In this document: positions 57,424 to 64,000 of the stretch, one piece after another | Layout: every line of letters begins with the position of its first letter | Position numbering within the stretch: position 1 is the first letter of the stretch | Assembly (NCBI GenBank): GCA_011322625.1 | Contig: DRMH01000012.1 | Span: 1 to 64,000 of the forward strand | DNA length: 64,000 nt | Direction of reading: 5' to 3' | Origin: Thermosulfurimonas dismutans | GTDB taxonomy: Bacteria > Desulfobacterota > Thermodesulfobacteria > Thermodesulfobacteriales > Thermodesulfobacteriaceae | Notes under the pieces: model-generated | The model's database searches: none | What the model saw: the letters and a program-made list of their open reading frames with translations, nothing else | What the model was told of the DNA's origin: nothing | Position numbers and translations under genes: made by a program

Positions 57424-58683
57424 ATGGGCTCTCACTTTTTGCTGGATCTTCTTTTGGTCCTGAGCGGGGCCTGGGCTTTGGGGTATCTGGCTCAATGGCT
57501 GGGGCTTCCGGTAATGCTGGGGGAGCTTGCCGCGGGTCTCCTCCTGGGGCCCACGGTGCTTGGGCTCATAAAGCCCTCCGAGGCCCTCGATCTTCTGGCC
57601 GAACTGGGGATCTTTTTGGCCATGTTTTACGCCGGGCTGGAGATGGATCCCCGGGAGCTTGTGGAACACTTCCGACCCTCGGTGGCGGTGGCTCTGGGGG
57701 GTTTCTTTCTGCCCTTTGTGCTGGGTGCCGGGGTGATTTATCTCCTGGGCGGGACCGTTTATCAGAGCCTGTTTGTGGGCATGGGCACCTCCATCACCGC
57801 TATCGCCGTACAGGCGGTAATCCTTCAGAGCCTGCGCATTCATCGCACGCAGCTCGGCCACATCATCATAGGAGCCGCCCTGGTGGATGATGTTCTGGCC
57901 CTGATCACCCTCTCCTTCCTGATCGGATTGGTGCGTCGGGGTCAGCCGGATCTCGCGGGTATGACTCTTCTCGCCCTCAAGGTCCTCCTTTTCTTCGGGC
58001 TCACCATTCTTATAGGCGAGTTTCTGGTCCCCAGGGTGGCCGGGAGGATCACCGATGAGGGCGGAAAGGCCCTTACCTTTGCCCTGCTGGTGGCCCTGAT
58101 CATGGCCTATCTGGCCGAGAGGGCCGGGCTCCATCAGGTCATCGGGGCCTTTCTGGCCGGGCAGTTCGTGCGGCGGGAGATCCTGCGTCCGGAGGTCTAT
58201 GAGAATATATCCCGGTATTTCTATGGCTTGAGCTATGGTTTCCTGTTGCCGGTCTTCTTCGTTACCCTGGGTTTTCAGTTGCACTGGAGTATGGAGCCCC
58301 GTTTCTGGCTCCTGGCGGGGCTCATCACCGCGGTGGCGGTGATAGGAAAATTCGCTGGAGCCGGGCTGGGGTTGAGGATCTTCGGCTTCGGATTCTGGGA
58401 ATGTCTGGTGGTGGGGGCCGGAATGAATGGTCGGGGGGCGGTGGAGCTCATCGTGGCCGCGGTGGCCATGAACCTGAGCCAGGATCTCCTCTCCCGCGGG
58501 GTGATCTCGGCTCCCCTGCTCACCCCGAGCCAGTTTTCGGCCCTGGTAATCATGGCCTTCCTTACCACCTTTATGGCCCCTATTGTTCTGAAATGGGCGG
58601 CTTTGAGGGCCTGCCGCGGTTCGGAAAGGGCCGAGTTCTGTCGCTTGCTCCGGGAAGCCCGCCGGGAACCCGCTGCCGGTTAG
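57424..58683 (+). CDS. Monovalent cation/proton antiporter, Kef/CPA2 type
   Basis: YLAQWLGLPVMLGELAAGLLLGP; GLEMDPRELVEHF; GAALVDDVLALI; GMNGRGAVELIVA. Confidence 0.92.
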   Translation: MGSHFLLDLLLVLSGAWALGYLAQWLGLPVMLGELAAGLLLGPTVLGLIKPSEALDLLAELGIFLAMFYAGLEMDPRELVEHFRPSVAVALGGFFLPFVLGAGVIYLLGGTVYQSLFVGMGTSITAIAVQAVILQSLRIHRTQLGHIIIGAALVDDVLALITLSFLIGLVRRGQPDLAGMTLLALKVLLFFGLTILIGEFLVPRVAGRITDEGGKALTFALLVALIMAYLAERAGLHQVIGAFLAGQFVRREILRPEVYENISRYFYGLSYGFLLPVFFVTLGFQLHWSMEPRFWLLAGLITAVAVIGKFAGAGLGLRIFGFGFWECLVVGAGMNGRGAVELIVAAVAMNLSQDLLSRGVISAPLLTPSQFSALVIMAFLTTFMAPIVLKWAALRACRGSERAEFCRLLREARREPAAG

Positions 58684-58686
58684 GGG

Positions 58687-59091
58687 CTATCGGCTGAAGC
58701 GGAACCACAGGTCCCAGAGGATGGCCGCCAGGGAAAAGAGGGAAATAATGGTATAGTTCCAGCGCTCCTTGGACACCGCCAGACTGGCCACCAGATAACG
58801 CAGGGCCTCCAGATCGGCAGGGGAAAGATCGGACCGATTCTCCAGCTTTTCCAGAAGATGGAGCTCACGGATGGTGCGCCGGCGCCGGGCGGTGATGTAA
58901 GAGCGAAAGAGGAAAAAGATCATGTTCCCGCAGACCCCTATGTACCAAAGGAGATCGATGAGCTGGGGGCGATAGGCCTTGGCCACCAGAATGAGCCGCA
59001 GGGAAAGGGAACCCGTTATCCCCAGGGCAAAAGCCAGCCAGGATACCCAGGTCGGAAACCGGTGAGGCACGTGAAACTTTTCCTCGGCCAT
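58687..59091 (-). CDS. Small membrane protein (two or more TM)
   Basis: WVSWLAFALGITGSLSLRLILVA; VCGNMIFFLFRSYITARRRRTI. Confidence 0.75.
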   Translation of the reverse strand: MAEEKFHVPHRFPTWVSWLAFALGITGSLSLRLILVAKAYRPQLIDLLWYIGVCGNMIFFLFRSYITARRRRTIRELHLLEKLENRSDLSPADLEALRYLVASLAVSKERWNYTIISLFSLAAILWDLWFRFSR

Positions 59092-59153
59092 GTTCTATGA
59101 ATGTAACGGGAAAGGGGCCGAAGGCCAAACCCTGTGGGAGGGGGAAGGTCCTG

Positions 59154-59162
59154 TGTTAAAAT
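59154..59162 (+). promoter_or_regulatory. Extended -10 TGT-TAAAAT, 7 nt before GTG start of the helicase gene
   Basis: TGTTAAAAT at 59154-59162; no SD. Confidence 0.5.
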
Positions 59163-59169
59163 AGACCTC

Positions 59170-61662
59170 GTGCCGCAGGCCCTGGAACTTCCCTTCTATC
59201 CCGAGCCGCGGGGGATTGTTCAGGTTTCGGCCTCCGCCGGAGCCGGGAAGACCTATCGCCTGGCCCTTCATTACCTGCGCCTTCTAAAAAGTCTTTCTCC
59301 CCCCTCGGAAGCGGGACTTTCCGCGGTGGTGGCCCTGACCTTTACCAACCAGGCCGCGGCCGAGATGCGCGAACGCATCCTCACCTTTCTTAAGCACATG
59401 GCTCTTGCGACCTCCCTGGGGCGCAGACTCTCGATGGAGACCGGGCTTTCGCCGGCTGAGGCCGAGGCCTGGCTGGAGACCATCTTTTCCGCCTATCCCG
59501 CCTTCCAGGTTCGCACCATAGACAGCCTCATCTTTACCCTCATTCGGGGACTGGCCTGGGAGCTGGGCTTAAGACCCGATCTTTCCGCGGAGATCCGGGA
59601 AGAATTCTTCCTTAATCGGGCCTTCGATCGTCTCCTCCTGCGTCTGCGCTCGGACCCCCGGGTGAGGTCCCTTTTCGAGGAGGCCCTCCAGACCTTCCTG
59701 GAGATCGAGGAACGGGGGGGATTCAACCCCGAAAGACACTTCCGCCGGCGTATGGAGGAGCTTCACCGGCTTCTGCGCCGCCGGGGAGGCGGAGGAAACT
59801 GGTCTCCCCCGCCGGCCTTTGAGGATCTGGTCGCCCTGGAGGAGGATCTGCGGGAACGGGGACGCAGACTCTCGGAAAGACTTTTCGGGCAACTGAGGCT
59901 TCAGCCCCGATACCCCGGCTGGCCCGAGGCCCTGGCGGATCCTCCACGTTATTTCGACCGCGCGGTTTTCAGGAAGGATTCCGTCCGGCAACTGGTGAAG
60001 GGCCGTATCCGGGCGGATCTGGAGCCCCTGGAGGAGGAGTTTCGGACCCTCAGGGCCCGTCTGGAGGTCTATCTCAAGGCCAAAGCCCGGGCCGAGGTGG
60101 CCCCTTACGAAAGGCTTTTCCGGGAGATCCTGCGCGAACTCCTCCATATCCGGGAGGAGGAAGGGGTGCTTCAGGCCGGAAGCTGGACCGATCTCCTGGC
60201 CGAGCACGCCCGGGGACTCCTTCCCCTCATCTACCTGAAACTGGGTTCGCGTCTGCGACATTTTCTGCTGGATGAATTCCAGGACACGGATCGCAAACAA
60301 TGGGAGGCCCTGCGTCCCCTGGTGGAGGAGATCCTGGGAAGCGGGGGTTCGCTCTTTTATGTGGGGGATGTGAAACAGGCCATCTATATGTGGCGCGGAG
60401 GGGATCCGGAACTTTTCTACGAGGTGCCCCGGAGTCTTCCGGCGGAACTCTCCGCAGAGATCCTCCCGGTGAACCGTCGTTCCGCAAGACGCATAGTCCT
60501 TTTCAATAACCTGCTTTTCTCGCGCCTACGCGAAAATCTGCCCCGGGTGGTCCGAAGGTTCCTTTACGGAGAACGCGAGCGAAGGGAATCCAGGGATTGC
60601 CCGATCTCTCAGGCGCTCACCCGGCGTCTTTCCGGGGTGTATCAGGCCGTGGAACAGGAGGTGCTTCCCGAAGCCCCGGAAGGGCGGGTGGAGTTTATCC
60701 GGGTCCCTTCGGACGAGGATCGGGAGGTCTTTCGTCAGGGGGTTTTCCGGGTCCTTGCGGAGATCATGCCCCGGCTCTATCAGGCGTATGTGGAGAAGGG
60801 GCGGAGCGTGGCCCTTCTGGTGCGGGAGAACCAGGAGGCCGAGGAACTGGCTACCTTTCTCTTCGGCCTGGGGATTCCTGCGGTCACCGAACGGGCCCTG
60901 CGGCTCGAAAATTCGCCCCTGGTAAAGGGTCTCCTTTCCCTGCTCAAATACCTGGACTATCCCGCGGACGAGACCGCTCTGGCCGGTTTTCTGGCCAGTC
61001 CGTTTACCTCTCAGGGGGCGGAGATCCTAAGGGATTACTTTCGGGAGGGGAAAAGCCTGGAGGAGTTTCTGGCCCTGCGGGCCCCGGGGATCCTGAACCG
61101 GCTTCGGCGTCTCTCGGAACTTCACGAAAGAGGAATATCCATCTACGAACTGGTCCAGGAGATCCTCCGGGAATTCGGTCTTCGCGAACGTTTTCCCGAA
61201 GAGGAGCTTTATCTGATGCGTTTTCTTTCCACGGTCCTCTCTTATGAGGAGGAGGTTCTGGGGCTTTCGGATTTCCTGGCCCGCTGGGAGGAATCCGGCG
61301 GGGAGGAAAAGATCGGGCTTCCGCGCGAGCTTCAGGCCGTAAGGGTGTTTACCATTCATGCCTCTAAAGGGCTTGAATTCGACGCCGTGGTGATCCCTTT
61401 TCTCACTTGGGGGCCGAAAGGACGGGGAGAGGTGGTCCTTACCGACTGGGGGCTCATCCGGGCCCGAAGGGACTCGGCCGAGGAGGTGGCTCGCGCCCGG
61501 CTCGAGGAGAAGGCCCGGGAGGTCTTCGAGAGCCTGAACCTCCTTTATGTGGCTCTGACCCGTCCCCGCGAGGCCCTATATATTTTGCTTCCGGAAAAGA
61601 CCCGCTACTACACCGTGGCCTCGGTCCTCCACGACCTCGGGGCCGAGAATCTTCTAGCCTGA
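59170..61662 (+). CDS. UvrD/RecB/AddA-like superfamily 1 helicase lacking a C-terminal nuclease domain
   Basis: VSASAGAGKTYRLALHYLRLL; ALTFTNQAAAEMRERI; LLDEFQDTDRKQWEAL; FYVGDVKQAIYMWRGGDP; FTIHASKGLEFDAVVIP; LLYVALTRPREALYI. Confidence 0.92.
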   Translation: MPQALELPFYPEPRGIVQVSASAGAGKTYRLALHYLRLLKSLSPPSEAGLSAVVALTFTNQAAAEMRERILTFLKHMALATSLGRRLSMETGLSPAEAEAWLETIFSAYPAFQVRTIDSLIFTLIRGLAWELGLRPDLSAEIREEFFLNRAFDRLLLRLRSDPRVRSLFEEALQTFLEIEERGGFNPERHFRRRMEELHRLLRRRGGGGNWSPPPAFEDLVALEEDLRERGRRLSERLFGQLRLQPRYPGWPEALADPPRYFDRAVFRKDSVRQLVKGRIRADLEPLEEEFRTLRARLEVYLKAKARAEVAPYERLFREILRELLHIREEEGVLQAGSWTDLLAEHARGLLPLIYLKLGSRLRHFLLDEFQDTDRKQWEALRPLVEEILGSGGSLFYVGDVKQAIYMWRGGDPELFYEVPRSLPAELSAEILPVNRRSARRIVLFNNLLFSRLRENLPRVVRRFLYGERERRESRDCPISQALTRRLSGVYQAVEQEVLPEAPEGRVEFIRVPSDEDREVFRQGVFRVLAEIMPRLYQAYVEKGRSVALLVRENQEAEELATFLFGLGIPAVTERALRLENSPLVKGLLSLLKYLDYPADETALAGFLASPFTSQGAEILRDYFREGKSLEEFLALRAPGILNRLRRLSELHERGISIYELVQEILREFGLRERFPEEELYLMRFLSTVLSYEEEVLGLSDFLARWEESGGEEKIGLPRELQAVRVFTIHASKGLEFDAVVIPFLTWGPKGRGEVVLTDWGLIRARRDSAEEVARARLEEKAREVFESLNLLYVALTRPREALYILLPEKTRYYTVASVLHDLGAENLLA

Positions 61663-61782
61663 GGTTACTCCCCTCTCTCGGATACCCGCGCCCCGGGCTT
61701 CCGGAGATCTCCGTGTCGGGGGTTCGTTAGTAAATAACCGGGCGGGCGGAGGCGGGGTTCCGGAGGTAAAATAGGCCCCAGG

Positions 61783-62313
61783 ATGAGGCTCAGGATCTAT
61801 CAGCAAAAGAGGGCCCTTGCCCTTCTCGGGGAAAGGGACGAGGAGCGGCAGCTCGGAGAGATGGCCCACCTGGCCCTCTATTTCCTGGAGGACTATGACG
61901 GAACCCCGGGGAGGATCGAAGAGGCCGTGTCCCGGGCCCTGGCCCTTTACACCGAACCCCTCCCGGAAAGGGAGAAATTTCGAAAAAGGCTCCTTGAGGT
62001 CCTTACGCGGGCCCTTTCCCATCCGGAGATCGCCCGCTTTTTTGCCCCGGGGATCCCGGACCTGAGGGAGCATCCCTTCGTCCGGCATAAGGGGCGCGGC
62101 GGGGAACCCGAGGTCCACCGTCCGGATCGGGTGCTTCTCCTCCCCGAGGGGCCGGTGGTCCTGGAGTACAAGCTTCACCGGCCGGAGGACCCGGGCGAAC
62201 ACGAAAGACAGGTAAGGGAGTATCTCTCCGGGCTTTCCCTGGTGCTTAAGCAACCGGTTCGGGGATGTCTGGTCTATCTCGAGCCCCCGGAGGTGAGGGA
62301 GGTGCGTCCCTGA
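61783..62313 (+). CDS. Stand-alone RecB-type PD-(D/E)XK nuclease domain protein
   Basis: GEMAHLALYFLED (motif H), HRPDRVLLLPEGPVVLEYKL (D...ExK), QVREYLSGL (QxxxY). Confidence 0.85.
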   Translation: MRLRIYQQKRALALLGERDEERQLGEMAHLALYFLEDYDGTPGRIEEAVSRALALYTEPLPEREKFRKRLLEVLTRALSHPEIARFFAPGIPDLREHPFVRHKGRGGEPEVHRPDRVLLLPEGPVVLEYKLHRPEDPGEHERQVREYLSGLSLVLKQPVRGCLVYLEPPEVREVRP

Positions 62314-64000
62314 TGTCCGGGAAGGCCTGGATCATACCCCCCCAGGCGGGTTTCCTTCCCACCCTCAGCCGGGAAATCCTCCGCCGACACCGCGAGGATC
62401 TCTCCCGGGTCACCGTGATCTTTCCCACCCGCCGGGCGGCCCATTTCTTTCGCTATTACCTGGGTCGGCACCTGCGAGGTTCTTTTTTCCTGCCCCGGAT
62501 CTATGCCTTTTCCGACTGGGTGAATGAACTTGCCGTGCGCCTGGATCCCCGGCCGATCATTCCGCCGGCGGAAAGGGCCTGGTGGCTCTACCGGGTCGTT
62601 TCCGGCCGACCGGGGTTCGAACAGGTCACGGAGAGCTTCGACCGGTTTCTTCCCTGGGGACTTAGGTTCTCCGAGGTGCTGGAGGAATTCGAACGGGAGG
62701 CCGTACCCCTTAAGGATCTTCTGGAACCCCCGGAGGATCTCCCCCCGCACGGACAGGCCTTTCTTTCCGCCCTTTCGGAGATCGGAAGGGACTTTCGGGA
62801 GATCCTTTCCGGTGCCGGGGTCACCACACCCGCGGCCCGACTGAGGCTTCTTTCCGAAAGGCTCCCGGAGGTCTTTTCCCCGGAGGGGCCGGTGTATCTC
62901 TGCGGTTTTGCCGCCCTTTCCCGGGCCGAAAGGTTCCTTTTCCGGCGACTTCTGGAACTGGGAGCGGAGGTCTTCCTGGAGATGGACCCCGGGTGCCGGG
63001 CCCCGGATTTCCTGGCCGAGGTCTTAAGGGACCTCAAACTCTCCCCGGAGATCCTCTCCCGCCCCCGTTCCCGGAGACCCCGGCTGCGCTTCTTTGCCGC
63101 CGCCGATGTACATCAGGAGGTGCGGGAGGCCGCCCGGCTCCTTCCCCCGGATCCCGAGACCCCGGATGAGGTCCTGATCCTCTTGCCCGTGGCCGGACAT
63201 CTCCTACCCCTGCTTTATACCCTCCCCGAGGACCTTCCGGTGAACATTACCCTGGGATTTCCGGTAAAACGCTCCCTTCCGGCCACCTTTCTCCTTCTTC
63301 TGTTTGAGCTTTACGAGAAGCGTCTTTCGGAACGTTATCCGGTACTTACCTATCTCTCCCTGCTCAAACATCCCTATGCCCGGGGGGTTCTCGGGGCCTG
63401 GGCGGCGGAACTTCATGCCTTCGAGACCCGACTCCGGGCCCACGGAAGCCCCTATCTGAGCCTTTCCGAGATCGAGGATCTGGCCGGGGGAGTGGATCCC
63501 CTGCGGCGTTTCCACCGGGAATTCCTGGAGGTCTTTTACGGGGTAAAGACCCCCCGGGACTTCGCCCGGGTGCTTAAGGAGATCCTGCACCGAGTCCTTG
63601 AACCCCATCGGGAAAGACTCCGTGAGGCCCGGGAGAACCGCGAGATCCTGGCCCGGCACTTCCTCTACGCCTTTGAGACGGAGATCCTTCCGGTCTTTGA
63701 GAGCTCATCCTTTTCCGGAGAGCCCATGCCCCTGGAGGGTCTCTTTCGCATGTTCCGGGAATTACTCCAGACGGTTTCGGCCCCCTTCGAGGGGGATCCC
63801 CTGTGCGGGGTCCAGGTCATGGGGTTGCTCGAGACCCGGCTTCTTTCCTTCCGAAAGGTGATCGTGCTCGATGCCAACGAGGGGGCGCTTCCCTCGCCGG
63901 AGGAGATCAATCCGCTCCTTCCCGAGGGGCTGCGCCCGGCCCTTTCCCTTCCCCGGCGTTCGCGCCAGGAGGCCCTGGAACGGTATTATTTCGACCGTTT
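62313..64000 (+). CDS. AddB-like inactivated-helicase/PD-(D/E)XK family protein, 3'-truncated by window end
   Basis: Manual translation MSGKAWIIPPQAGFLPTLSREILRRHREDLSRVTVIFPTRRAAHFFRYYLGRHL... KVIVLDANEGALPSPEE; no stop before 64000, so absent from the ORF track. Confidence 0.85.
   Translation, partial: MSGKAWIIPPQAGFLPTLSREILRRHREDLSRVTVIFPTRRAAHFFRYYLGRHLRGSFFLPRIYAFSDWVNELAVRLDPRPIIPPAERAWWLYRVVSGRPGFEQVTESFDRFLPWGLRFSEVLEEFEREAVPLKDLLEPPEDLPPHGQAFLSALSEIGRDFREILSGAGVTTPAARLRLLSERLPEVFSPEGPVYLCGFAALSRAERFLFRRLLELGAEVFLEMDPGCRAPDFLAEVLRDLKLSPEILSRPRSRRPRLRFFAAADVHQEVREAARLLPPDPETPDEVLILLPVAGHLLPLLYTLPEDLPVNITLGFPVKRSLPATFLLLLFELYEKRLSERYPVLTYLSLLKHPYARGVLGAWAAELHAFETRLRAHGSPYLSLSEIEDLAGGVDPLRRFHREFLEVFYGVKTPRDFARVLKEILHRVLEPHRERLREARENREILARHFLYAFETEILPVFESSSFSGEPMPLEGLFRMFRELLQTVSAPFEGDPLCGVQVMGLLETRLLSFRKVIVLDANEGALPSPEEINPLLPEGLRPALSLPRRSRQEALERYYFDR

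Noticed and set aside
57325-58284. 5' extension of the 590-aa minus ORF over the antiporter gene
   Set aside because: Composition switches to shadow-ORF type and is antisense to a clear Kef/CPA2 gene; a plausible start lies at 57324.

Overview
The window is a compact bacterial chromosomal segment, high in GC. It is probably a thermophilic anaerobe of the Thermodesulfobacteriota type; this is inferred from gene content and style and was not tested. It holds about 65 protein genes, two tRNAs (Cys, Met), and no rRNA, CRISPR array or transposon that I could see. Most genes are housekeeping: rplU/rpmA, mfd, recO, recR, dnaX, hisS, prfB, carA, ribF, surE, argJ, nadK, nadE, lptD, cobQ, queD/queE, trpD, trmH. 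Transport genes include CstA, SLC13/ArsB-like, TSUP, ClC, TrkA/TrkH, FluC and a Kef/CPA2-type antiporter. The most unusual signals are these. (1) A ~40 bp element before a ClC gene combines a terminator hairpin, an extended -10 in its loop, and a Shine-Dalgarno in its 3' arm; the downstream ORF has no ATG/GTG/TTG start where the conserved N-terminus lies, and ATT is the best candidate. (2) Many transcription units place the -10 box 6-10 nt before the start codon with no SD, which implies leaderless mRNAs. (3) Four of ten convergent gene junctions are an exact CTAG shared stop. (4) A hicB gene and an internally deleted, frameshifted hicA remnant sit between rplU and rpmA. (5) An AddAB/RecB-like system has its PD-(D/E)XK nuclease as a separate gene between the helicase and an AddB-like gene; the AddB-like gene runs off the window and is missing from the ORF track. 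(6) A bd-type oxidase pair carries a C-terminal c-type heme domain. (7) There is a PhoU-DUF47 fusion. (8) A TSUP / CBS-ACT / homocysteine-biosynthesis (DUF39) / LarE cluster is present. All family calls come from reading motifs and were not searched against databases.
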